From assembly GCA_022447605.1 (NCBI GenBank), contig JAKVBG010000028.1, positions 1 through 55,809 on the forward strand: 55,809 nt of DNA. Reading direction: 5' to 3'. The position numbers and the translations under genes are program-made. Below the pieces are notes generated by a model, which made no database searches, was not told where the DNA came from, and saw nothing but the letters and a program-made list of their open reading frames with translations. Position 1 is the stretch's first letter, and every line of letters starts with the position of its first letter. Shown piece after piece: positions 1-8,214 of the stretch. This stretch comes from Mariniblastus sp. (lineage in GTDB: Bacteria > Planctomycetota > Planctomycetia > Pirellulales > Pirellulaceae).

Positions 1-664
1 TCTGTTGGCCGAAATTCTTCAGTTGGGCCTCCAGTTTTACGTCCAGTTTCAGGGGGCCGATCGATCCTGCATAGGCGAACGGTGGGGCGGCCGAATCGAG
101 GTCGCGTCCCAGTAATTGCCAGGTGGTGCCCAGCAGGTGGCTGCCGGCTGGCGAGGTTGTGAATAACCCGCTCAGACTCGGGCCATCGACGCGTGCCTGA
201 AAGTACTTGCCGGTGGATCTCCGATCGCCGGTTGTAGCCGGTTGAATGCCATGGCCTCCCGAGGCGGTAGCCGGTTTGCAAATCCAGTCGCCCGGTGGGC
301 AGCGGGGGCTCAAAAGGACGGCGGGAACCTGGAAGCCGCACTCTTGGACGAGTGGTTTCCATTGCTCGATGTCATTGGCAAGGCGGAGTGCCTGCGGTTT
401 TGGGCCGAGGAAACGCCGGATGGTTTCCTCGGTAAAAAGTTGGTCAAGGTGGTTTTCCAGCCCGCCGGCCAGGCACCAGGGGCCCGGGGTTTGGCTGAGG
501 ATGGCGGATACCTCCTCGAACGAGTTGACCTGGATGCAGCGACCGGCCTGGCGGGTATCCCAATCACCGAACAGGTCGACCCCGATGGGCTCAAGTCCGG
601 CCAGTCTGGCGCTTTCGACATGTTGTCGTACGCAGGCTCCGACAATCAACAGTGGGTTTGGCAT
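1..664 (-). CDS. ATP-grasp superfamily protein of the H4MPT C1 cluster (partial, C-terminus beyond left edge)
   Basis: About 221 N-terminal residues are visible on the minus strand, beginning MPNPLLIVGACVRQHVESAR and running open to the window edge. A pre-ATP-grasp fold (residues 1-85, with a VGACVR start and GVDLFGDWD) is followed by an ATP-binding segment with ICKPATASGGHGI, matching the K-P...GGxGI nucleotide loop. It sits divergently from fae and close to mtdB; ATP-grasp proteins are regular members of tetrahydromethanopterin C1-transfer gene clusters (orf17/MptN-like), where they are thought to help make the cofactor. The start at 664 is the first ATG giving a complete Rossmann-like beginning; no strong ribosome site is seen. 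The exact substrate cannot be told. Confidence 0.75.
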   Translation of the reverse strand, partial: MPNPLLIVGACVRQHVESARLAGLEPIGVDLFGDWDTRQAGRCIQVNSFEEVSAILSQTPGPWCLAGGLENHLDQLFTEETIRRFLGPKPQALRLANDIEQWKPLVQECGFQVPAVLLSPRCPPGDWICKPATASGGHGIQPATTGDRRSTGKYFQARVDGPSLSGLFTTSPAGSHLLGTTWQLLGRDLDSAAPPFAYAGSIGPLKLDVKLEAQLKNFGQQ

Positions 665-692
665 TTGGTGCGGGAATCGAGGGGCTGGTAGC

Positions 693-721
693 TTGGCATG
701 TGGGACACGGTCTGATAGTTT
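693..721 (+). promoter_or_regulatory. Candidate promoter upstream of fae
   Basis: TTGGCA (693-698) and TAGTTT (716-721) are separated by 17 bp in the 171-bp gap between the divergent ATP-grasp gene and fae. Use of this promoter would give a leader of roughly 105 nt. It is only a match to the general -35/-10 pattern and other starts are possible. Confidence 0.25.
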
Positions 722-835
722 ACGGTTTCCATTATCGAACAACCGGATCTTTTTTCCCAGTGTCGGTCGGCCCGAATATCGATCGCCGCTGGGCCGGAAG
801 TTTCGACGCATATTCAAACCTTGGAGACTTAAAGT

Positions 836-1336
836 ATGTCGATGTATATTGGTGAAGCTCTGGCGGGTGACGCGAATGAAAATGAAATTGCCCATATCGA
901 TTTGATGATTGGCAGCAAGGACGGGCCGGTGGGTACCGCTTTTGCCAATGCACTGGCGACCCAGAGTGAAGGGCATTCCAACCTGTTGGCCGTCATCACT
1001 CCCAACGTGGCGGTCAAGCCGGCCACGGTTATGATCACCAAAGTCACCATCAAGGGTGCCAAGCAGGCGGTCCAGATGTTTGGTCCGGCTCAGGCAGCGG
1101 TTGCCAAGGCGGTCGCTGACAGCGTGGCCGACGGTGTGATTCCCAAGGATCAGTGCGAAGACCTGGTGATTGTCTGTGGCGTCTTCATCCACTGGCTGGC
1201 CGAGGATGACAAGAAGATCTACGACTGGAACTACGAAGCAACCAAGATGGCAATTGCCAATGCCATGACCGGCAAGCCGACCGCTGACGAAATGTTGGAA
1301 AACAAGGATGAGGTCCATCCGTTCCGCGGTTGCTAG
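836..1336 (+). CDS. fae: Formaldehyde-activating enzyme (Fae)
   Basis: 166 residues. Fae condenses formaldehyde with tetrahydromethanopterin to methylene-H4MPT in the cytoplasm. The diagnostic N-terminal segment GEALAGDANENEIAHIDLMI is present, with His20 matching the catalytic histidine of characterised Fae proteins. Length is close to the usual 165-180 residues. The start is set by GGAG at 823-826, nine bases before the ATG. mtdB, encoding the next enzyme, follows 82 bp downstream, and a divergent ATP-grasp gene of the same pathway lies upstream. In planctomycetes this route is usually read as formaldehyde detoxification or C1 oxidation. Confidence 0.97.
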   Translation: MSMYIGEALAGDANENEIAHIDLMIGSKDGPVGTAFANALATQSEGHSNLLAVITPNVAVKPATVMITKVTIKGAKQAVQMFGPAQAAVAKAVADSVADGVIPKDQCEDLVIVCGVFIHWLAEDDKKIYDWNYEATKMAIANAMTGKPTADEMLENKDEVHPFRGC

Positions 1337-1361
1337 TTTGGCTTTGCTGTACGTTACCACC

Positions 1362-1393
1362 CAATACGCTCGCCTCGGCGAGCGTATTGTTTT
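1362..1393 (+). terminator. Intrinsic terminator between fae and mtdB
   Basis: A 13-bp perfect inverted repeat (1362-1374 with 1377-1389, CAATACGCTCGCC and its complement) is followed by TTTT. Its position 25 bp after the fae stop suggests that most fae transcripts end here, leaving mtdB to read-through or its own promoter. Confidence 0.75.
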
Positions 1394-1418
1394 GGCCGCC
1401 TGAGAAACGAATCGTTTC

Positions 1419-2291
1419 ATGAAACCGAAGATTTTGCTCCAGATCGACGGGGATCCGCATCCCAGTTCATTCGATTCGATCGTGGCGGTCGACTCGGGGG
1501 TCGACCAGTTGCTGACCTACGGTAGTGTGACGGTTGAGCAGGTTGCCGGGTTGATTCATGGAGGCATGTTTACCCGGGGACCTCAGGACTTGAATCGTAC
1601 CGCCGCTTTTTTTGGCGGTAGCGATGTCGCCCTGACGACACGTCTTTTTGAGCGGGCCAGGGAGTGTTTTTTTGGTCCGATCCGGATTTCGATGATGTCC
1701 GATCCGAACGGTGCCAACACGACCGCTGCGGCGGCCGTCCTCTGCGCACGACGACACCTGGAACTGGCGGGACGAAAGGTCGTTGTTCTCGGTGGCACCG
1801 GTCCCGTAGGCTGTCGAATTGCGACCCTGGCCGCGTCGCAGCAAGCGCACGTGGTCCTTGCCTCGCGGAACCGCGAGAAGGCGTCGGCTGCCTGTCAGGC
1901 AATCAAATCCTCCCTGGGGGATCGGGTGGTCCTGGAGCCGGTTGCCGTGGCTGACAGCCAGGCTGCGGTGGCTTGCTTGGAGGGGGTGGACGTGCTCTTT
2001 TCGGCAGGTGCTGCCGGGGTCGAATTGTTGCACGGCTCCTGGGTCGATGCCGTGCCGGATCTGCAGGTCGCGGTGGACCTCAACGCGGTTCCGCCGGCCG
2101 GGATTGGACAGGTCGAGGTGGCCGACCGCGGTGCCCAGCGAGGAAATACGGCCTGTTACGGCGCGATCGGCGTGGGCGGGTTAAAAATGAAGATTCACCG
2201 TCAGTCGCTGCAGTCGTTGTTTGAAAGCAACGAGGTGATCCTGGAGTTGGACGAAATCTACCAGATTGGGTCGCAGATCGAGGCAAGTTGA
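1419..2291 (+). CDS. mtdB: Methylene-tetrahydromethanopterin dehydrogenase (MtdB type)
   Basis: 290 residues. It oxidises methylene-H4MPT to methenyl-H4MPT with NAD(P)+, the step after Fae. The N-terminal substrate domain has LLQIDGDPHPSSFDSIVAVD, and a Rossmann domain near residues 115-240 carries VVVLGGTGPVGCRIATLAAS and VLASRNREKA. The DPNGANTTAAAAV stretch is typical of the MtdA/MtdB family. Length fits the family (about 290). An ATG at 1419 is used; the ribosome site is weak. It ends 18 bp from the convergent zinc-ribbon gene. MtdC-type coenzyme preference cannot be excluded from sequence alone. Confidence 0.93.
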   Translation: MKPKILLQIDGDPHPSSFDSIVAVDSGVDQLLTYGSVTVEQVAGLIHGGMFTRGPQDLNRTAAFFGGSDVALTTRLFERARECFFGPIRISMMSDPNGANTTAAAAVLCARRHLELAGRKVVVLGGTGPVGCRIATLAASQQAHVVLASRNREKASAACQAIKSSLGDRVVLEPVAVADSQAAVACLEGVDVLFSAGAAGVELLHGSWVDAVPDLQVAVDLNAVPPAGIGQVEVADRGAQRGNTACYGAIGVGGLKMKIHRQSLQSLFESNEVILELDEIYQIGSQIEAS

Positions 2292-2309
2292 CCAGGCGAC
2301 AGGTCCTGT

Positions 2310-3248
2310 TTACCAAAGCAGGATCAGGAAAGCGATCAGGATGAAAAGTAGCCCCAGCAGCATCGAGACAAAGTTCACCCGGTTTCGATAACGGATTTGC
2401 TCTTCCGGTGTTCGACTCACCAATTCCACGATTTGGCCCTTGTATTCGATCTTGACCAGTCGCCGATCGAATTGGCGTGCCCCCTCGGCTTCGTCGGGCA
2501 ACATGACTTTGGTCGTATCCCGTTGGTGGCCGCTGGCGATGCTCTGCGGGTCGTCGATCAGGAAGGGTGCCGGCAGGGCTCCGGCTACTGGCAGACCGGT
2601 TGCTTCGCGGGTCGATTCGTCCTGCTCCTGATCGGGGTCACCGCTATTGCCACTGCGGTGCATGGTTGGCAGGCCGGAGGGGTTGGTGGCTGTCTCTGGC
2701 GGTCGATCAGCAGGCTCGATAAGCGGATCGAGGTTTGAGGGGCTGGTGGGCGGAAGCCCCTCGATCGGCTGTCCCGTCGCCTCGTCAACCGGTTGAACCG
2801 AGCCTCCTTTGAAACGATTCGATTTCCGTTTGTCCCCCCGTTTTTTTGCCTCACCCGCGTCACCGGGTGCGGGCGTGTCACTTGGCTCAGCCTCCGGGGA
2901 ACCTGGCTGCGGTGCAAACCCCGGAGCAAACAGTTCGTCTTCAGGTTCGGTGGGCGACCGGTCAGGCTGGAAGGCAGACTCGAGCTCAACCGTCACTTCC
3001 TTTTCGCAGTGGGGGCAGGCGATTCGTTTTCCCTGCATTTCGCGCGTCAAGCCGAAGGGACCGCGACACTCCGGACAATGATGAACGATCGTTTCGGTTG
3101 AGGCGGTTGCCGGAGGGGAAGGATCATCCTGACGGGGGATCAAGACGGCCGAGTTGCAGGAGGGGCAGGCCACAGTCTGTCCGGCCGCATCAGGAGCTAC
3201 CTGAAACGGTTCGGAGCAAGCCGGGCACTGCATGACAAGATTACTCAT
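2310..3248 (-). CDS. Tail-anchored double zinc-ribbon protein, function unknown
   Basis: 312 residues. Two zinc ribbons lie at the N-terminus: C8/C11...C28/C31 (CPAC, CPSC) and C58/C61...C78/C81 (CPEC, CPHC). A long low-complexity middle rich in Pro, Ser, Glu and Asp (about 90-240) is probably disordered. A single membrane helix ends the chain (about 291-311), so the ribbons should face the cytoplasm if it is a tail-anchored protein. It starts 66 bp after upp on the same strand. Similar zinc-ribbon-plus-helix proteins of unknown role are common in planctomycetes. No enzymatic motif is visible. Confidence 0.8.
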   Translation of the reverse strand: MSNLVMQCPACSEPFQVAPDAAGQTVACPSCNSAVLIPRQDDPSPPATASTETIVHHCPECRGPFGLTREMQGKRIACPHCEKEVTVELESAFQPDRSPTEPEDELFAPGFAPQPGSPEAEPSDTPAPGDAGEAKKRGDKRKSNRFKGGSVQPVDEATGQPIEGLPPTSPSNLDPLIEPADRPPETATNPSGLPTMHRSGNSGDPDQEQDESTREATGLPVAGALPAPFLIDDPQSIASGHQRDTTKVMLPDEAEGARQFDRRLVKIEYKGQIVELVSRTPEEQIRYRNRVNFVSMLLGLLFILIAFLILLW

Positions 3249-3314
3249 ATGGCGCGGGATACCATCATGGGGAAAAAGCCTCGTTCATCTTCTCGTTGGA
3301 CCGCCTCCTGTGGT

Positions 3315-3944
3315 TCAGCCGGTCGTGTTGAACATTCGATCGCCGGCGTCACCCAGCCCGGGGACAATGTATTTCCGTTCATCCAGTTGCTTGTCGACCA
3401 CGCAGCAGTGGATGTCGACTTGGGGGAATTCTCGGTGAATTTTATCGATTCCCTCGGGGGCGGCAATGATCGCCAGCATTTTGACCTTTTGGACACCCCA
3501 TTCCTTCAGAGTCTCGAAGGCCAGGCAGGCGGAGCCCCCGGTTGCCAACATCGGGTCCAGGACAAACGCCAGTTCAACGGGTGAACCGGAGGGTAGCTTG
3601 CTGTAGTAGTGAACTGGCGTGGCTGTCGTCTCATCTCGATACAGCCCCAGGTGCCAGACTTCGGCCGTGGGAATCAGGTCGAGCATCGGTTCGACCATGG
3701 CAATCCCGGCCCTCAGTATCGGGATCAGTCCCACTCGGTCTACCAGTTGCCGGCCGTGCATTTTCTGGATGGGAGTTTCAATGGGGTACTCGCTGGTCTT
3801 CATTTCGGCCGTGGCCGAGTAGGCGAGCAGCATGGACAGTCGGTGCATGGACTGGCGGAACTCCGCGGGACGGGTTGACTTGTTGCGCAACACAGACAAG
3901 TGACAGTCGACCAGTGGATGATCAAGTATTCTTGTTGAACTCAT
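3315..3944 (-). CDS. upp: Uracil phosphoribosyltransferase
   Basis: 209 residues, the usual family length. It makes UMP from uracil and PRPP in pyrimidine salvage. The PRPP-binding loop appears as FVLDPMLATGGSACLAFETL (near 128-147), preceded by the LIPILRAGIAMVEPMLDLIP region and followed by the uracil-binding tail with YIVPGLGDAGDRMFNT. The ATG start gives a complete N-terminus. It is followed on the same strand by the zinc-ribbon gene and may be co-transcribed with it. Confidence 0.97.
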   Translation of the reverse strand: MSSTRILDHPLVDCHLSVLRNKSTRPAEFRQSMHRLSMLLAYSATAEMKTSEYPIETPIQKMHGRQLVDRVGLIPILRAGIAMVEPMLDLIPTAEVWHLGLYRDETTATPVHYYSKLPSGSPVELAFVLDPMLATGGSACLAFETLKEWGVQKVKMLAIIAAPEGIDKIHREFPQVDIHCCVVDKQLDERKYIVPGLGDAGDRMFNTTG

Positions 3945-4202
3945 ACAACTCCCGAGGACAACCGCGTTGAACCTTCATGATACCCGTGGCCATGGCGAAT
4001 TAACAGGCTGGGCCTCCTCGACGGGGCCGAGTCGAGTGGGTGAACCGGTGAATCCAGGCAGATGGCTGTCTGTTTCTGCTCGATTCACCCGCCGGATTTT
4101 CTCCGGGTCTCGGTGGCGACGGAATTCGGAGGCCGGTTGCAAACCCGAAACCAGGTGTCCCTGCCATCCTGTCTTTCTTTGCCCTGTCGGGGCCGGTCGG
4201 TT

Positions 4203-4913
4203 TCAAAGCTCTTTTTCAGGCGATGATTGCCCTGGACTCCTTCTCGACTTCCAGGCCAGATGCCACATGACGAGAAACGCCACGGGAATGCCGAGTGAAA
4301 TGGATGCGGCCAGCGGGAACCAGCCATTCTTCGCCGAGATGCCTCCGAGCGCCACATACGCCATCACTACCCCCAGGTTGGCAAACAGGATAGGAGGCCA
4401 GAACAGTCTTGCGGGAAACCGGTATATGCCTGCGATCAATACTGAGGCCTCGGCCAGCACAGGCAGCCCGCGCATCAGCACCAGGGGCCAAACACCCCAG
4501 GAACGGAATTTCCGTTCGGCCGTCAACAAGGACTCCTCGCGACAAAATCGGCGAGCCAAGGGCCAGCCAAACCGGGAGCCGGCCAGGTAACCGACGGCAG
4601 ACGAGAGATTCAAGCCAGCCCAACAGATAAGCGTTCCGACCAGCATGCCGAAAATCCGGCCGGCAAACGTGCAGACGACGCTGGAGGGAATCGGCAGTAA
4701 AATATCACTGGCCAACACTCCGATAACCAGAAGTCCTGCCAGAATGGGATTTTTCGCCAACCAATCCTGCTCAAAAAATGGCTGGACTCCTTTTTCCAGC
4801 TGTTCTCCCCACAGTAGGAACGGGATGATGGAGATCGATAAGGTTATAATGACCAGCGTTGCGGTGACGAGAGAGAATTTCAAATCAGGGCTACCTGTTG
4901 TTGATTCGAACAA
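4203..4913 (-). CDS. DedA/VTT-domain membrane protein
   Basis: 236 residues with several membrane helices. The VTT (SNARE-associated/DedA) region includes LPIPSSVVCTFAGRIFG, WAGLNLSSAVGYLAGSRFG and LVLMRGLPVLAEASVLIAG, matching the re-entrant loop, the GxxxGY segment and the R-G-x-P motif of the family. DedA proteins are linked to lipid-carrier or phospholipid translocation and membrane homeostasis. Start codons are poor: TTG at 4913, or TTG at 4883. The 5' end meets the divergent signal-peptidase-like gene head-on, overlapping by 16 bp if both outermost starts are used. Confidence 0.85.
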   Translation of the reverse strand: MFESTTGSPDLKFSLVTATLVIITLSISIIPFLLWGEQLEKGVQPFFEQDWLAKNPILAGLLVIGVLASDILLPIPSSVVCTFAGRIFGMLVGTLICWAGLNLSSAVGYLAGSRFGWPLARRFCREESLLTAERKFRSWGVWPLVLMRGLPVLAEASVLIAGIYRFPARLFWPPILFANLGVVMAYVALGGISAKNGWFPLAASISLGIPVAFLVMWHLAWKSRRSPGQSSPEKEL

Positions 4914-6214
4914 AAAATAATGAACGGTTTTCTTGCACCTTGCCAGGGTCCGGGCCGACCCTGGCCATTGCCATCATGATCCTGATTCTGCCGGCCTGTC
5001 AAACGGGTGAAAATCAACCTGGGGTTATTTCGGGAGGTTCAATGGCACCGACGTTGCTGGGTCGGCACTATCAGGTGGCCTGCAACGACTGCCAGTTTGT
5101 GTTTGCCTGTGATGGCATCAATATACCGACCGACCGCCAAACCGTTTGCCCGAATTGTGGTTTTGCCGGGAATGAACTGAAACCAGCGCAATTTGTGGCT
5201 CCCGATCGCGTTTCTATTTTATCAACGCAATCGCCGGAACGCTGGGATGTGGTCGCGGTTTCGCTGGGAAACGAATCAGAGGCGTCACGTCAAAACGCCG
5301 TCAAGCGCGTCATCGCCCTACCCGGGGAGACGATGGGATTTGAGCGGGGAGATATCCTGATCGACGGGATGGTTGTCTCCAAGCCTTTGGAGATCCAGAA
5401 AAAACTGCGGATCCCTGTTTTCGATAGCGATTACCGCAGGCCGGGCGACACGGACCTGGCAAGCCGGATCCTCCGTGTGGCGAGTCCCGGGGTTCCCGAG
5501 GACGGCACTCCGTCGACGGCGTCTGCCCAAAGTCTCTCGGCGGTCGTGGATGTCGAGGATAGGGTGCGTTTTCAGCCGATTACCGGTTATCGAAGCAAGG
5601 AGGCGGGGGAACCAGCGGATGCGATCAAAGATTTTTACGCCTATAACCAGGATCTCAGTCGCAAGCTCAACGTGGTGGACCAACTGTTCATGCAGTTTGA
5701 CCTGCTGGCCGAACCCGATGTGTCGCTGATGTTTCAGGTTCCCGGTTGCTGCCCGGCCAGGATTACGCTGAATATGGAGAGCGTCGATCTCGAACAGGAT
5801 TGTGGCGGGCAGTTGCGGCACCAGTCCTTTCAGATGCCGCTGCGCCAGGGGATCGGGCTGAAAATTGAAATCTCAAATTTTGATCGGAGGCTTCAGTTGA
5901 TCGTCAATGATTGTGAGATCTTTGACCTGGAGTCATGGCCTGAGCAAGAGCGTCAGACCGAGGGGCATGAAACGCCGCTGGAACTGGCCGTTGCCGGTGG
6001 TCCCTGTCGGCTGAACCGGTTGCAGGTCTGGAGGGATATCTACTTTTTCGATTGGGGACGTTTTCACTTTTCCAAAGCAGAACTTCCCCAGGCGGGTGAG
6101 GCCGAATATTTTTTGTTGGGCGACAATGTCCCGGTTTCGACGGATTCCCGTCATTGGGGCAATCCGGGCGTGGGTCGGAGCCAAATTCTGGGAGTCGTCT
6201 CCGAAACGCCTTAG
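4898..6214 (+). CDS. Signal peptidase I paralogue with zinc-ribbon insertion and lipoprotein-like N-terminus
   Basis: 438 residues of S26 family. The catalytic serine motif GGSMAPT is at S48 and the general-base lysine at K136 (NAVKRVIALPGE); the family's C-terminal box is GDNVPVSTDSRHWG. Between Ser and Lys lies a zinc-ribbon-like insert, C62/C65 and C84/C87. Residues about 175-400 form a further insertion rich in beta structure. The N-terminus ends in a lipobox-like ILPAC (C34), so this enzyme may be lipid-anchored rather than held by a transmembrane helix. The start is a TTG at 4898; a TTG at 4940 would also leave a complete signal sequence. Its paralogue lies 162 bp downstream. Confidence 0.85.
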   Translation: MLIRTKNNERFSCTLPGSGPTLAIAIMILILPACQTGENQPGVISGGSMAPTLLGRHYQVACNDCQFVFACDGINIPTDRQTVCPNCGFAGNELKPAQFVAPDRVSILSTQSPERWDVVAVSLGNESEASRQNAVKRVIALPGETMGFERGDILIDGMVVSKPLEIQKKLRIPVFDSDYRRPGDTDLASRILRVASPGVPEDGTPSTASAQSLSAVVDVEDRVRFQPITGYRSKEAGEPADAIKDFYAYNQDLSRKLNVVDQLFMQFDLLAEPDVSLMFQVPGCCPARITLNMESVDLEQDCGGQLRHQSFQMPLRQGIGLKIEISNFDRRLQLIVNDCEIFDLESWPEQERQTEGHETPLELAVAGGPCRLNRLQVWRDIYFFDWGRFHFSKAELPQAGEAEYFLLGDNVPVSTDSRHWGNPGVGRSQILGVVSETP

Positions 6215-6376
6215 CCACTCGCGGTGAATCGGGACAAACGACTGAAAAACAGCTTTTTGCGGCAAATTAGGGCCGAATGAGTGCCCAGTTCACATAGGCT
6301 CCCAGCAGAAAAATGTATAAGATTGCCCCTGTGTGACCGACTCCTGACCGAAGCCACCCATTCTTGATTCCTGGAC

Positions 6377-8167
6377 ATGGCGAAAAAACGTAAACAGCGT
6401 CCTTTTGAGACACGGGGTTCCAGTTCTGCCAAACAACGGGCAGTCCCGCTTGAAAGCGGAGGTCTGTTTGCGTTTTTCCGTGATTTTGGTGTCCGTGAAA
6501 CGATCGAGTCGATCATCATTGCCGTTGTCCTGGCGCTGATGTTCCGGGCTTTCGAGGCTGAGGCGTTTATCATTCCCACCGGTTCGATGGCCCCGACTTT
6601 GCAAGGCCAGCATATGGATGTGGAGTGCAAACAGTGCGGCCTGCAGTACCGGACCGGGGCCAGTTTCGACAGCGGCTCGACCCCGCTTGCTGAACGCCAA
6701 ACCGTGACGCGGACCGTCTGCCCGATCTGCCAGTATGAGATGGTGATGGATCGCCGAAACCCGGACCACAAATCGAACAGTGGTGACCGGATCCTGGTCG
6801 ACAAGTTTGTTTATGATTTCAGTGATCCGGAACGGTTCGATGTCATCGTCTTCAAGAATCCCAACAACGGGAAACAGAACTACATCAAACGACTCGTCGG
6901 TTTGCCGGGAGATAATCTCCTGATTGAGAACGGGGACATCTACAACATGGTGCCAGCCGGTGCCGATCAGTGGCAGCGAGAGATCATCCGCAAGCCTGCC
7001 GACAAATTGAAAGTCATGTTACAGCTGGTGGACGACACCGATTTCATTGCCCCCAGTTTGACAGCCGTCAACTGGCCGTCGCGCTGGCAGAGCTGGAATG
7101 GCGATTTGCCGAATGGCTGGAGCGTTGTGATGGTCGGTGACCACCCGAATTTCGTGGTCGATGCCGGGAATGAAACGGCCTGGTTGAGTTACCGGCACCT
7201 GGTGCCGCGGAGCGAGGAATGGGTCGATATCGAACAAGGGGTTCGGCCCTCACGCATCGAGGATGACCTGGGCCAGTTGGTTACCGACTACTACACCTAT
7301 AACGACAAGGTGGTACGCAAGAGCAGCGGGGAGGTTGTCGGAGATTCCAGCCTGGCCGGGCATTGGGTGGGTGACTTGGCTCTTGAGGCGGATCTGCAGG
7401 TCGAGTCGGACGCGGGTTCGCTCTTCTTGAGGGCGGTGGAAGGCGGCGCCGACTTCCTTTGTGAAATTGATGTAGCCAGTGGCAAAGCGACGCTCACCAG
7501 CAACGATGAAACGGTCAAATTTGTGGCGGGCGAACGCCAGGCCAGCCAGGCGACTGGCCAGACCGGCATCCGGGGTGAGGGTTCCTACCAGGTCATGTAT
7601 GCCAATGCCGATGACCGGATCTATCTGTGGGTCGATGGTCGCCTGGTCGAGTTTGATGCGCCGGATTATGTGCGATCGAGCCCGGTCTTGCCGAGTTGGA
7701 CGTCGGAAAACCATGGCGATGCCGAACCGCTGGGGGTGGGTGCCCGCAACATAAAATTGACGGTCAGCCGCCTGAAGGTTTTTCGAGATATTTATTACAC
7801 GGCGGCCACCAATCGGGATCAGATTGGGGCTGAGTTCCTGGGGGCAAGTCGGTTGACTCCCTTCCAGCAGATCCAGCAGCGGCGCCTCCTGTTCCAGTCT
7901 CCCAGCCAATGGGCGCAGCCGGAATCGAAACAGATTTTCCAACAGAACAAGGGGCGCGACAAACCGATGTTTCCACTGGGCGAGGGACAGTATTTTCCCT
8001 TGGGCGACAACAGCCCGTCCAGCTTGGATGCCCGGGTCTGGAATGGTCCTCATTACCTGCCCGAGGAACTCCTGATCGGTCGCGCGATGTTCATTTACTG
8101 GCCTCATAGCCTGAACTCACCGATACCTTATTTCCCCAATTTCCAGAGGATGGGCTTTATTCAATAG
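6377..8167 (+). CDS. lepB: Signal peptidase I with zinc-ribbon and large beta-sandwich insertion
   Basis: 596 residues, about twice the usual size. A membrane helix (about 44-58) leads into the serine motif PTGSMAPTLQG (S70); the lysine is K171 in NYIKRLVGLPGD, and the C-terminal box is GDNSPSSLDARVWN (from G543). A zinc ribbon (C84/C87, C115/C118) is inserted between Ser and Lys. Residues about 230-490 hold a long insertion that resembles a concanavalin/LamG-like sandwich, probably outside the membrane. It should cleave Sec and Tat signal peptides. lptB follows 47 bp later, probably in the same transcript. Confidence 0.92.
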   Translation: MAKKRKQRPFETRGSSSAKQRAVPLESGGLFAFFRDFGVRETIESIIIAVVLALMFRAFEAEAFIIPTGSMAPTLQGQHMDVECKQCGLQYRTGASFDSGSTPLAERQTVTRTVCPICQYEMVMDRRNPDHKSNSGDRILVDKFVYDFSDPERFDVIVFKNPNNGKQNYIKRLVGLPGDNLLIENGDIYNMVPAGADQWQREIIRKPADKLKVMLQLVDDTDFIAPSLTAVNWPSRWQSWNGDLPNGWSVVMVGDHPNFVVDAGNETAWLSYRHLVPRSEEWVDIEQGVRPSRIEDDLGQLVTDYYTYNDKVVRKSSGEVVGDSSLAGHWVGDLALEADLQVESDAGSLFLRAVEGGADFLCEIDVASGKATLTSNDETVKFVAGERQASQATGQTGIRGEGSYQVMYANADDRIYLWVDGRLVEFDAPDYVRSSPVLPSWTSENHGDAEPLGVGARNIKLTVSRLKVFRDIYYTAATNRDQIGAEFLGASRLTPFQQIQQRRLLFQSPSQWAQPESKQIFQQNKGRDKPMFPLGEGQYFPLGDNSPSSLDARVWNGPHYLPEELLIGRAMFIYWPHSLNSPIPYFPNFQRMGFIQ

Positions 8168-8214
8168 GCCGTGCCGCAGCGAGCATGCCGGGCCAAGATG
8201 CGAAAGGATTCGTG

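Noticed and set aside
2397..3235. Several plus-strand frames opposite the zinc-ribbon gene
   Set aside because: The minus-strand product shows paired C-x2-C motifs and a terminal membrane helix; the plus frames show nothing.
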